Counted from the stretch's first letter, positions 1 through 7,630 are shown. The stretch is 11,554 nt of DNA from Bacteroidetes bacterium 4572_114 (GCA_002254335.1 NIVA01000037.1:1-11554); one strand, 5' to 3'. The notes: generated by a model from the letters alone, not told the origin. A program made the numbers and translations.

Positions 1-719
1 GTAAAACTATTTTCGGTTTCTGTAAAGGTTTCGTTGCCATTGTTTTTATAGAGTTTTGAAATTAAACTGCCATTGGCATCTAAACCTGTAAGAAATATAT
101 CCATATCCCCATCCTTATCATAATCGCACCACTCGTACGAAGATTTTATTGATGGGGGAATATCAACATCTGTCTCAGTAAAAGTTGCATCGCCATTATT
201 TTTAAATATTTTGGTAAGTTGGCCTGTACCATCAAATCCTACTATCAGGATATCGAGATGTCCATCATTATTAAAATCAACAAAGCTTACAGAACCATCT
301 ACAAGGACGGGAAAAACAATCCCCGTTTCGGTGAAAGTATCGTTGCCCTTGTTTTCGTAAAGTGCTGTAATTTCAGCCGATGATGTATATCCCTGGATGA
401 TGATGTCCAAATCACCATCACCATCATAATCCCCCCAGGCAACATCACCGATATATGTGCCCGGGATGGGCAATCCCAAAACTTCGATAAACTCATCGCT
501 TCCCCTGTTGTTATAAATTTTTGTGACCGCATTATTGCCCGCATCAAATCCTGCAACAATTACATCCAGGTCGCCGTCATTATCATAGTCGCCCCAGGCA
601 ACATCGCTCCAGTGCAAACCGGTAAGGCCGGCATCGATATTTACAAAAGGCTGGGCAAATGACGATCCCCAAATTGAGAGCGTAAAAATTAGCATTAATA
701 AAATTGATTTTGTTTTCAT
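1..719 (-). CDS. Secreted FG-GAP/VCBS repeat protein, 5' part
   Basis: I translated this frame from ATG at 719; it stays open to the left edge, so the C-terminus lies outside the window (about 239 codons visible). Residues 1-23 are a signal peptide (MKTKSILLMLIFTLSIWGSS, then FAQ). At least four repeats follow, spaced about 52 residues apart, each with a D-x-D-x-D-G-x-x-D calcium-binding loop (residues about 44-52, 97-105, 148-156 and 199-207; for example GDYDNDGDLD and GDYDGDGDLD). This is the FG-GAP/VCBS beta-propeller repeat found in exported and surface proteins. In Bacteroidota such proteins commonly end in a type IX secretion sorting domain, but that end is not visible here. The substrate or partner cannot be read from repeats alone. 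It is divergent from the helicase gene, with a shared upstream region. Confidence 0.88.
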   Translation of the reverse strand, partial: MKTKSILLMLIFTLSIWGSSFAQPFVNIDAGLTGLHWSDVAWGDYDNDGDLDVIVAGFDAGNNAVTKIYNNRGSDEFIEVLGLPIPGTYIGDVAWGDYDGDGDLDIIIQGYTSSAEITALYENKGNDTFTETGIVFPVLVDGSVSFVDFNNDGHLDILIVGFDGTGQLTKIFKNNGDATFTETDVDIPPSIKSSYEWCDYDKDGDMDIFLTGLDANGSLISKLYKNNGNETFTETENSF

Positions 720-789
720 GTTAGAATATTTTAATGTTTTTAATCCGCGTCTAAAGTATGTAAAATTTAGCTGCCAATCCAACGCAGGA

Positions 790-823
790 CAAAAATAAAA
801 TTTGCCGTTTTTGACCTTGACAA
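790..823 (-). promoter_or_regulatory. Candidate promoter of the FG-GAP gene
   Basis: On the minus strand TATTTTTG (797-790) matches the Bacteroidota -7 box TAnnTTTG. A TTG at 823-821 could serve as the -33 element, but the spacing of 23 nt is longer than the usual 19-21. The leader to the ATG at 719 would be about 65 nt. It overlaps the plus-strand promoter of the helicase leader. Confidence 0.35.
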
Positions 824-840
824 AAGAATATGTACTTTTG
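811..840 (+). promoter_or_regulatory. Bacteroidota-type promoter of the helicase leader
   Basis: TTG at 811-813 (preceded by further T residues), a 19-nt spacer, then TACTTTTG at 833-840: a full match to the TTTG-N19-TAnnTTTG consensus of the Bacteroidota primary sigma factor. Transcription would start near 846, about 320 nt before the helicase ATG, so either the helicase has a very long leader or a separate small RNA starts here. Confidence 0.65.
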
Positions 841-845
841 CCCCC

Positions 846-1005
846 GAAAATCGTGCTTTTTTACAAGCGGACCAATACTCTTTCCCCAATTGTGTGCAAT
901 AGCACGACTGCCGGAAACTCATGGCAGGCACTACCAAAAGCACTAATTACTAATAACATGAGAACGAAATGAGAAGTTGCACATCAAATAAATCATGAGG
1001 GGTTT
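846..1005 (+). ncRNA. Candidate structured 5' leader or small RNA upstream of the DEAD-box helicase
   Basis: It starts directly downstream of a consensus promoter and has several perfect pairings: TCGTGCT (851-857) with AGCACGA (901-907); CTGCC (908-912) with GGCAG (923-927); TGTGCAA (893-899) with TTGCACA (977-983), extendable through TTG/CAA with one bulge; and CCCC (884-887) with GGGG (999-1002). The 851/901 and 893/977 stems cross, so they form a pseudoknot or exclude one another. CATGAG at 957-962 and at 994-999 could each pair with CTCATG at 918-923. An ATG at 921 opens a ten-codon ORF (MAGTTKSTNY, stop 951-953) preceded by a GGAAA, a possible leader peptide. Long leaders are known for cold-inducible DEAD-box genes in other phyla; the link here is inference. 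I do not recognise an Rfam family. Confidence 0.4.
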
Positions 1006-1016
1006 AAAAAATAATG

Positions 1017-1044
1017 TGGAAGGATGGAAGATTGGAAGATTGGA
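1017..1044. repeat. 8-bp tandem repeat (TGGAAGAT-type)
   Basis: Consecutive 8-bp units TGGAAGGA, TGGAAGAT, TGGAAGAT and a partial TGGA lie at 1017-1024, 1025-1032, 1033-1040 and 1041-1044. The period and TGGA core match the longer array at 9093-9203 read on its minus strand. It lies inside the presumed helicase leader. The rest of 1045-1169 is AT-rich with no clear signal. Confidence 0.65.
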
Positions 1045-1169
1045 TAAATCCCCCAACTTTAAACATTACTATTCTCCATTTTTCAATAATCCCAAAAATT
1101 TAGATTGTATTAATGGATTTATATGCTGTGTTAAATAATTCGAACTTAGGTTAATTTAAACAATTACAA

Positions 1170-2903
1170 ATGACATTTCAAGAATTAGGGTTGTCCGAAG
1201 ATATTTTGAAGGCAATCGGCGAATTGGGTTTTGAAAAACCAATGCCAATACAGGAAAAGGTGATCCCCATACTGCTCGAAAAGAATGTGGATATCACGGG
1301 CCTGGCACAAACGGGCACCGGCAAAACTGCAGCTTTCGGGCTGCCGATTATCCAGCAGGTGGATGCCAGGGTCAACAAAACACAGGTTTTGATATTAAGC
1401 CCGACACGTGAACTTTGTATGCAAATTGCCAAAGACCTTACAAATTACTCTAAATATGTTTCCGGGCTTAGGGTACTTGCAGTTTATGGCGGGGCACACA
1501 TTGTGGGCCAGATAAATGAACTAAAAAGGGGCGTACAGATTATTGTGGCCACCCCCGGAAGGTTGATGGACCTGATGCGGCGCAAGGTAGCAAAATTGAA
1601 CAACGTTTTCAGGGTGGTGCTCGACGAGGCCGATGAGATGCTGAACATGGGCTTCTTAGACGATATCAACGAAATACTTGCCGATGTGCCCAAAGAGAGG
1701 AACACGCTCCTGTTTTCGGCGACCATGCCAAAGGAGATACAGGCCATAGCCCGCAAATATATGGTTGACCCTATTGAAATTGTTGCAGGTACACGTAATG
1801 CCGGTGCCGAAAATGTGAAGCACCTTTTATACACCGTCCATGCCAAGGATAAATATTACGCCCTTAAACGGCTGGCCGATTTCTACCCAATGATTTATGG
1901 GATTGTTTTTTGCCGCACCCGCCGCGAAACCCAGGAAATTGCCGACAAACTTATCCAGGATGGCTATAATGCCGATTCGTTGCACGGCGACCTGTCGCAG
2001 GCACAGCGCGATTATGTGATGCAAAAATTCAGGATCAGGAATATCCGCTTGCTGGTAGCTACCGATGTGGCTGCCCGTGGCTTAGATGTAAACGACCTGA
2101 CCCATGTGATACATTACAGCCTGCCCGACGATAAACAAGTTTATACCCATCGCAGTGGCCGTACCGGCCGTATTGGGAAATCCGGCATTTCAATTGCCAT
2201 TACCCACCTCAGGGAAAAATTCGGGGTGTCGCAGATAGAAAAACAAATCGGCATAAAGTTTATCAAAAGCACTGTCCCCACCGGGCGTGAAATCTGTGAG
2301 AAGCAATTGTTTAACATGATCGACAAAATGGAGAATGTTAAAATCGACCATTCCCAAATCGATACCTATTTGCCGGTCATCTATAAAAAATTGGAATGGC
2401 TTGACAAAGAGGAGCTGATCAAGCGTTTTGTTTCTCTTGAGTTTAACCGCTTCCTCAATTACTACCGTGATGCCGACAAATTAAGCGAACCAACCGAAGA
2501 ACGTGGAAGAGGAAGAAGAGATCGCGACAGGGGAGAAAAAGGTAGAGATAGCAGGTCGAGGCAGAGAGATAACGATGGACGGGCGGAACAAGGCTACACA
2601 CGTATTTTTATCAATCTTGGGAAAATGGACGGCCTGGTGCCCAATGGCCTGATAGAGATGATAAACAAAAATGTGGAAGGGCCTAAAATACCTGTTGGCC
2701 GCATCGACCTGATGAAGAAGTTTTCTTTTTTCGAGGTAAAAAGCGACCTTGCCAAAAAACTGATAAAAGCACTCAACCGCGATACCCATTTCAGGGGCAG
2801 CCGGGTAGCTGTTGAATTGGCCCAGGGAAAAGATACCCAGGAAAAAAAGGCATTTACAAAACGGGTCGATGGCGCCAGGAAGAAGAGGAAGAGGCGGTTT
2901 TAA
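1170..2903 (+). CDS. deaD: DEAD-box ATP-dependent RNA helicase with DbpA-type RNA-binding domain
   Basis: Superfamily 2 RNA helicase, 577 residues, that remodels RNA duplexes with ATP; CsdA/DeaD and DbpA relatives act in ribosome assembly and mRNA turnover, often in the cold. Visible motifs in order: Q motif with Q28 (MPIQ), motif I AQTGTGKT (46-53), PTREL (78-82), GG (107-108), TPGRL (128-132), motif II DEAD (152-155), SAT (183-185) and motif VI HRSGRTGR (327-334). An Arg/Asp/Glu-rich linker (about 445-472) leads to a DbpA-type RNA-binding domain (about 476-550, starting YTRIFINLG), and the protein ends in a basic tail KKRKRRF. The order and length fit DeaD/CsdA-like proteins, though the exact DeaD orthology is not proven. 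The ATG follows an AT-rich stretch without a Shine-Dalgarno, normal for this phylum. The gene has its own promoter about 320 nt upstream and a structured leader. Confidence 0.96.
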   Translation: MTFQELGLSEDILKAIGELGFEKPMPIQEKVIPILLEKNVDITGLAQTGTGKTAAFGLPIIQQVDARVNKTQVLILSPTRELCMQIAKDLTNYSKYVSGLRVLAVYGGAHIVGQINELKRGVQIIVATPGRLMDLMRRKVAKLNNVFRVVLDEADEMLNMGFLDDINEILADVPKERNTLLFSATMPKEIQAIARKYMVDPIEIVAGTRNAGAENVKHLLYTVHAKDKYYALKRLADFYPMIYGIVFCRTRRETQEIADKLIQDGYNADSLHGDLSQAQRDYVMQKFRIRNIRLLVATDVAARGLDVNDLTHVIHYSLPDDKQVYTHRSGRTGRIGKSGISIAITHLREKFGVSQIEKQIGIKFIKSTVPTGREICEKQLFNMIDKMENVKIDHSQIDTYLPVIYKKLEWLDKEELIKRFVSLEFNRFLNYYRDADKLSEPTEERGRGRRDRDRGEKGRDSRSRQRDNDGRAEQGYTRIFINLGKMDGLVPNGLIEMINKNVEGPKIPVGRIDLMKKFSFFEVKSDLAKKLIKALNRDTHFRGSRVAVELAQGKDTQEKKAFTKRVDGARKKRKRRF

Positions 2904-2920
2904 AATGAATTTTCTCTAAC

Positions 2921-2984
2921 GTTTCCATGTCCTTTGGACGATGGAAAGTTTTACACAATCCGACTTTCCAACGTCCGTCAGGAC
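2921..2984 (+). repeat. Duplicated hairpin downstream of the helicase, possible terminator
   Basis: GGACGATGGAAAGT (2936-2949) pairs with ACTTTCCAACGTCC (2963-2976), 13 of 14 positions, across a 13-nt loop. The same arm can instead pair backwards with TTTCCATGTCC (2922-2932) over a TTT loop, and ACGTCC can pair forwards with the GGAC at 2981-2984. The block therefore looks like a tandem duplicate of a TTTCCA-GTCC-loop-GGAC hairpin, able to form alternative folds. It begins about 20 nt after the helicase stop codon. There is no U-tract, so an intrinsic terminator is only one reading; a REP-like repeat is another. Confidence 0.5.
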
Positions 2985-3084
2985 TTCGTCAATTCGGGCG
3001 AAAACAAAGCGGTGGGCTTGTAAACCAAAACGATAATGGGTTTCAACAAATCATTGGACCTTATTCGCCAATAATTCAACTTAA

Positions 3085-3116
3085 TTGTTACAAAACCCAT
3101 ACTTTTCTTACTTTTG
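3085..3116 (+). promoter_or_regulatory. Candidate promoter of the sensor kinase gene
   Basis: TTG (3085-3087), a 21-nt spacer and TACTTTTG (3109-3116) match the Bacteroidota consensus TTG/TAnnTTTG. Predicted transcription start is near 3122, just before the left end of the MITE-like element. The element would then lie wholly within the roughly 150-nt leader of the kinase mRNA. The stretch 2985-3084 between this promoter and the hairpins shows nothing I can name. Confidence 0.5.
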
Positions 3117-3126
3117 TAGTACTATT

Positions 3127-3258
3127 GGGTTCAGTCTAAAAAGCAAATATTTGGGTGAATAGCTGTCAGACAGTTAAGTTAAAAGTCAGACATATAATAC
3201 TTTAGCTTCAATGTTTAGTTTAGAAGGCAACTGTCTGACAGCTTTTTATACCGGACTC
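3127..3258 (+). mobile_element. MITE-like palindromic element, copy 1
   Basis: A 132-bp non-coding element. Its ends are imperfect inverted repeats: GGGTTCAGTCTAAAAAGC at the left, and the reverse complement of the right end reads GAGTCCGGTATAAAAAGC (14 of 18 match). Inside lies a perfect 15-bp inverted repeat, AGCTGTCAGACAGTT (3161-3175) and AACTGTCTGACAGCT (3229-3243), each arm itself containing the palindrome CTGTCWGACAG. The element is flanked by ATT on both sides (3124-3126, 3259-3261), which could be a 3-bp target duplication. A second copy, about 84% identical by eye and reversed, is at 10744-10876. There is no coding capacity, so mobilisation would need a transposase elsewhere. It ends 14 bp before the kinase ATG. 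Confidence 0.7.
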
Positions 3259-3272
3259 ATTATTTCAATGAA

Positions 3273-6200
3273 ATGCAAAAGTTACTATCAATTATATTTA
3301 TATTTGTTATTGCAATTTCAGGTATTAATATCTGGGGGCAAACGGTAAAACATCCCACATTCGGATCGATTACCAACGAGGACGGCCTGTCGCAAGGTTC
3401 GGTTACCTCCATCTGCAAGGATCAGTGTGGGATCATGTGGTTTGGCACACACGATGGCCTGAACAGGTATGATGGAAATTCGTTTGAAGTATTTAGGAAT
3501 AACCCTGATGACACCAGCTCAATCAGTTCAAATAATATTTCTGCATTATTGTATGCTGATGGTTTTATCTGGGTTGGCACCGAAGATAACGGATTGAACA
3601 AATTTGACCCGAGGACTGAGACGTTTGAGCGCATCGTTTTTTTCAATCCTAATCACGAAATAATCAACAACCTTTCCATAACCAATCTGTTGAAAGATCA
3701 GGAAGGGGCTATTTGGGCCGGCACCAAAATAAATGGGTTGCTTTATATCGACCCCACCACCAATAACAAAGAAACCTTTCCCGTTAAAGTGCCGTCAAGC
3801 GGTAACGACAACGTGGGTATTATAGATATTGAGCCGGATGGGGAATTAATTTGGATTGCTACTTTTGGTAACGGTTTAATAAAATATTTACCAGGCCAGG
3901 GGATTATCGGGCACTTTTATAACCGTGAGCAAAAACCCGGGCCAGATTTTGATTCCTTATATTGCGTAAAAAGGGGGGACGATGGGTATTTGTGGCTTGG
4001 GGGCCGCGAATCATTCCTGCATAAATTCAACACAAATACAGAAGAATCAAATTCGATTATTTGTTCACCTAAGAATGACCTTGTGTTCAGGAGTGTTACG
4101 GCAATGCAAGTCCAGGGCGATTCACTCTGGATTGGCACATTAGGCGGGGGCTTGCATTTATACCATATACAATCCGGGAAATCGGAATTATTTTCAGCAG
4201 TAGCGCACCCCAAAGGGATTAATTTTAATTCGCTGCTTTCCCTTTATCTCGATGATACAAAAATGCTATGGGTCGGCACTAATGGAAAGGGGCTGAATAT
4301 GTATCACCAGGGGACTTCTAAATTTACTGTATTTTCGTCTGACGAGAGTTTGGGGTATAAGATTGATGTCCATAGTATAAGGGCGATATTGGAGGTTGAT
4401 GGCGACCTGTTGACAGGAGGTTACTTTGGTGTCAACAGGATCAATTCTGAAACCGGGAAAAAAAGTTATTTTTTGCCAAACATTTCGGTGTATTCATTTT
4501 GCCGGGATGCCATGCACGATGAACTAGTTTGGATTGGCACTGAAGGAATATCATTGTTCAATTATAATATGTTGAATGGAAAGCTCAACTATCTTATCCT
4601 CAAGCGGACAACAGATAAAGGTGAGGAAATACGGATTGAGTTCTACTATGAAATTGTGCATTATAAAGATGATATTTATTTTCTCGGCACAAGGGATGGG
4701 TTGGGGGTTTTTAACAGCACAATGCAAAAACTGACAGCATTTTATTTTCATGACCCCGAAAATACCTCAAGCATAAACAAAGGCGAAGTAAAAAGCATAC
4801 TGATAACCCCTGAAAACAAAATTTGGATTGGCACAACCGGTGGGGGGATATCGGAATTTGATTTTGAAAATGGTTTGTTCACCAGGGCTGAAAACGATAA
4901 CATAGAAGGTTCAGTATCATCCGGAAAAGTATTATCATTATTCTCTGGATCTGACAAAACCCTTTGGGCTGGCACAGATAGGGGACTTCACAGGTTTAAC
5001 GATGATGGCCCTGTTACAACATTTACAACTGTCCAAGGACTTCCCAATGATATTATTTATGGTATATTGGGGGATAAAAATGGTTGCTTATATCTGAGCA
5101 CCAACAACGGATTGTCATATTTCAACCCACAAGAAATTAGTTTTGTAAATTTCACTGTAAAAGATGGCCTGCCCAATAATGAATTTAATACGGCGGCATT
5201 TCACCAGGGCACAAGCGGCAGGTTTTATTTTGGCGGTGTATCCGGGATGATCTCATTTTTACCTGAACAACTTAATGTTCCCCTGCCCCCACTACGGCCA
5301 CTCTTCAGCAAACTTTATAATTACAATGATGAAATGGAACTTGATACCCTCCTGTCATATAAAAGTATAGTAACTATTAAACCCGGGGCCAATTTTCTGA
5401 CTTTCGAACTTAGTGCACAGAATTACCTGTTCCCTGATGAAAACTATTTTCAATATCAAATCCCCGAACTTTCAAACAAATGGATAAACCTGGGCCGCAA
5501 CCGTACTTTATCATTTATCGATCAGGCCCCCGGGACATACAACATCTGGCTCAGGGCATCAATGGATGAGGTTAAATGGCAAAGTACCGGTAAACCTTTA
5601 AAGGTGATAATCCTACCCTGGTTTTACGAAACTCTGTGGTTTAAAATTTCATTTGTACTTTTGTGTATAGCAATTTTCTCAGGCATTTTCCTGATAAGGG
5701 TAAAGTTTTTAAAACAACAGAAAGACAAGTTAAAAACACTGGTAGGTGAGCGTACCGGCGAGCTGCAAAACACTAACCTCCAGCTTAACGACGAGATTGA
5801 TATCAGAAAAAAAACTGAACACAAATTAAGGGAGGCCAATACCACAAAAGATAAGTTTTTTTCTATCCTGGCACACGACCTGAGAAATCCTTTTAACGCA
5901 CTTTTGGGATTTTCGGAATTACTTTCCAATCAATGGGATGATTTTGATGATAATCAAAAACTTGAAATGGTGAGGGCAATCAAGACCAACTCAGAAAATA
6001 CCTACAACCTTTTAGTTAACCTGCTTGATTGGTCGAGGTTACAGCGTGGAAAAATGGAGCCTTTAGTTGAAAGCGTCAATCTTTACGAAACCACTAACGG
6101 GATACTTATGGAGCTTAAGGGAAACTTTGAACTAAAGAAACAAGATATCCAAAATAAGGTCTCAACGGAAATATCAGTCAGTGCCGACCAATTTATGTTG

Positions 6201-6521
6201 GCGACCATCATCAGGAACCTGATCTCCAATGCAATTAAGTTTACACCCGTAGGGGGCAGCATTATAATCAATTCTACCAATAATCCCCAATCAGTAGTTT
6301 GCAGCATTATTGACACAGGCATCGGAATGGATGAAACAACCAGGAAAAAGATTTTCGATGTCGGTAGTACACAAAGCACTAAAGGGACAAATGGTGAAAC
6401 CGGCACCGGCTTAGGGCTGATGATCGCCTATGAATTTACCAATTTGATGCAGGGGAAATTGTGGGTTGAGAGCAAACCCGGAGAGGGTAGTGAATTTCAT
6501 GTGTTGCTGCCGAAAGCTTGA
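3273..6521 (+). CDS. Two-component-propeller sensor histidine kinase
   Basis: A 1082-residue membrane sensor kinase. Residues 1-23 form a signal peptide. About 40-670 carries some 13 reg_prop propeller blades with the signature (I/L)W(I/V/A)GT..GL..(F/Y) (for example IWVGTEDNGLNKFDP, LWIGTLGGGLHLYH, IWIGTTGGGISEFD), followed by a Y_Y_Y-type region (about 690-770), one membrane segment (about 789-810), a coiled-coil linker, a HisKA domain with phospho-acceptor H868 (AHDLRNP), and a HATPase_c domain with N982/N986 (IRNLISNAIKF), D1014 (DTGIGMD) and GTGLGL (1044-1049). The protein ends there, without the receiver and AraC-type regulator that hybrid (HTCS) members carry, so its response regulator must be encoded elsewhere. 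Members usually sense extracellular carbohydrate, but the ligand here is unknown. The MITE-like element immediately upstream probably lies in its leader. Confidence 0.95.
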   Translation: MQKLLSIIFIFVIAISGINIWGQTVKHPTFGSITNEDGLSQGSVTSICKDQCGIMWFGTHDGLNRYDGNSFEVFRNNPDDTSSISSNNISALLYADGFIWVGTEDNGLNKFDPRTETFERIVFFNPNHEIINNLSITNLLKDQEGAIWAGTKINGLLYIDPTTNNKETFPVKVPSSGNDNVGIIDIEPDGELIWIATFGNGLIKYLPGQGIIGHFYNREQKPGPDFDSLYCVKRGDDGYLWLGGRESFLHKFNTNTEESNSIICSPKNDLVFRSVTAMQVQGDSLWIGTLGGGLHLYHIQSGKSELFSAVAHPKGINFNSLLSLYLDDTKMLWVGTNGKGLNMYHQGTSKFTVFSSDESLGYKIDVHSIRAILEVDGDLLTGGYFGVNRINSETGKKSYFLPNISVYSFCRDAMHDELVWIGTEGISLFNYNMLNGKLNYLILKRTTDKGEEIRIEFYYEIVHYKDDIYFLGTRDGLGVFNSTMQKLTAFYFHDPENTSSINKGEVKSILITPENKIWIGTTGGGISEFDFENGLFTRAENDNIEGSVSSGKVLSLFSGSDKTLWAGTDRGLHRFNDDGPVTTFTTVQGLPNDIIYGILGDKNGCLYLSTNNGLSYFNPQEISFVNFTVKDGLPNNEFNTAAFHQGTSGRFYFGGVSGMISFLPEQLNVPLPPLRPLFSKLYNYNDEMELDTLLSYKSIVTIKPGANFLTFELSAQNYLFPDENYFQYQIPELSNKWINLGRNRTLSFIDQAPGTYNIWLRASMDEVKWQSTGKPLKVIILPWFYETLWFKISFVLLCIAIFSGIFLIRVKFLKQQKDKLKTLVGERTGELQNTNLQLNDEIDIRKKTEHKLREANTTKDKFFSILAHDLRNPFNALLGFSELLSNQWDDFDDNQKLEMVRAIKTNSENTYNLLVNLLDWSRLQRGKMEPLVESVNLYETTNGILMELKGNFELKKQDIQNKVSTEISVSADQFMLATIIRNLISNAIKFTPVGGSIIINSTNNPQSVVCSIIDTGIGMDETTRKKIFDVGSTQSTKGTNGETGTGLGLMIAYEFTNLMQGKLWVESKPGEGSEFHVLLPKA

Positions 6522-6573
6522 TGCCCCGTCCCATTAATACAGAATACTTATCTGGCAAAATGAAACATCGTAT

Positions 6574-7158
6574 TTATTTTTTATACCTGTAATGGCCAAT
6601 AATTTCATATTCAAATAAACAATCTTGCAAAACCTGACCCCCGCCAATGTTATGGACAATCATATACCTTTTTATATCTGTAGATTTTATATTGGACACA
6701 AACCCTATATGGGTTGTCCCGCCCCCTAAGTCCCAACACACAATGTCGCCAGGCAGATAATCTTCCGGCCTGTCCGTAATTTGTTTCGTTTCGCCGTGCC
6801 GGGCAAAGAAAACCATAAGGTTTGGTACCCGCCTGTGGTCAATATTTTTATCTGTTTTTGTTAGCCCCCAAATTTTCGGGTACTCGTCAAAATTTACCTC
6901 CATGTCTTCATGTACCTCTTTTTGCAAATCAATCCCAAGTTTTCTATATGCCCTGATTATAACGTCGGTACACACTCCTCTATCATCCGGCACATCCCCG
7001 TTTGGATAGTCTATGCTAAAATATTGCGGGTCGTAAACAACCCTGTGTTTTGTCAATTCAAAAGCTGAGTCGGCAAGTTGTTCAAAGAAATAAATTTGGC
7101 CAACCGCAAAACTGATTGTCCAAAAAAATAAAAGTATGCTCAGGGATGTTGCTTTCAT
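6574..7158 (-). CDS. Exported DUF1287 family protein (NlpC/P60-like fold)
   Basis: An ATG at 7194 is possible, but I prefer the ATG at 7158 because it gives a clean signal peptide (MKATSLSILLFFWTISFAVG, cleavage near Q21), leaving a 194-residue precursor. The body matches DUF1287: the DDRGVCTDV motif with C63, DHRRVPNLMVFFARHG, LPGDIV.WDL, TTHIGFVS with H150, and the IVHNIGGG motif with H169. The C63/H150/H169 layout fits the papain-like NlpC/P60 amidase fold that acts on cell-wall peptides, but no enzymatic role has been shown for most DUF1287 members, so function is inference. It converges with the kinase gene, 52 bp between the stop codons, with no obvious strong terminator. The 150 bp upstream to the next gene show no clear promoter. 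Confidence 0.85.
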   Translation of the reverse strand: MKATSLSILLFFWTISFAVGQIYFFEQLADSAFELTKHRVVYDPQYFSIDYPNGDVPDDRGVCTDVIIRAYRKLGIDLQKEVHEDMEVNFDEYPKIWGLTKTDKNIDHRRVPNLMVFFARHGETKQITDRPEDYLPGDIVCWDLGGGTTHIGFVSNIKSTDIKRYMIVHNIGGGQVLQDCLFEYEIIGHYRYKK

Positions 7159-7347
7159 TTTGTAAAGAATTAACCGTTTTTCCCGGCGTACCAAACGGTA
7201 AGCTGTATTTGGGTGTTGTGATGTGTTACTACTTCCATGTTCAATCCAGGTTTTCTTAATTGTCCTTTTACTTTTTTGGGCTTTTCCAAATATTGGGGTT
7301 TCGGCTAAAATGAAATATAGTAAATATAGTAATCAGGCGATACTTCT

Positions 7348-7599
7348 TCATTGACTTAAGATACTTTCTTTTATTTTTTCCCAGCTTTTTCCTTCTTCTG
7401 GATTATTCATGACATATTGATATCTCAAATCCAATTCCTTTTCCATTTCATCCGATAACCCCGTTTCATCTTCATAAATACTGATAAAGGGATAATCGTT
7501 TGAAAGCTCTTTTAGTAAGTTGATGATGCTTTGCGCTTTTTTGTCTGAGGTATTAATTTTTACAGTATAGTTAATAGTGTTTCTGTTTGGTAAATTCAA
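7348..7599 (-). CDS. Small antitoxin-like protein, unpaired
   Basis: 83 residues with no ATG near the beginning; a TTG at 7599 is the likely start, preceded at short distance by AGGA. Residues 10-45 look like a short alpha/beta segment (NYTVKINTSDKKAQSIINLL). The tail, with E.ELDLRYQYVMNNPEEGKSW (about 54-73) followed by EKIKESIL, resembles the C-terminal E-LD-R...NP..G.SWE..K helix of many addiction-module antitoxins (TIGR02574/RelB-like). No toxin ORF is next to it: downstream lies DUF1287 and upstream the peroxidase, so it may be an orphan or a decayed module. The family assignment is inferred from the tail alone. Confidence 0.6.
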   Translation of the reverse strand: MNLPNRNTINYTVKINTSDKKAQSIINLLKELSNDYPFISIYEDETGLSDEMEKELDLRYQYVMNNPEEGKSWEKIKESILSQ

Positions 7600-7622
7600 T
7601 TTTCCTAATTGGATTTTTATAA

Positions 7623-7630
7623 CAAAAGTA
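7623..7630 (-). promoter_or_regulatory. Candidate -7 box for the small antitoxin-like gene
   Basis: Minus-strand TACTTTTG (7630-7623) matches TAnnTTTG. The nearest upstream TTG (7649-7647) gives only a 16-nt spacer, shorter than normal. Predicted start is about 7616, leaving a leader of about 17 nt to the TTG start codon. Confidence 0.3.

Noticed and set aside
846..1005. tRNA, 4.5S/SRP RNA, tmRNA, RNase P RNA or 6S RNA in the helicase leader
   Set aside because: None of the conserved signatures of the first four (tRNA T-loop, SRP tetraloop region, tmRNA ends, RNase P core) was found, and there is no long interrupted rod as in 6S RNA.
2927..3139. 70-codon plus-strand ORF after the helicase
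   Set aside because: It runs through the duplicated hairpin, the kinase promoter and into the end of the MITE-like element; composition and content show no protein family.
3127..3258. Invertible promoter switch inside the MITE-like element
   Set aside because: The 15-bp inverted repeats could support inversion of the 53-bp centre, but both copies show the centre in the same orientation relative to their flanks, so no inverted state is seen and no invertase lies nearby.
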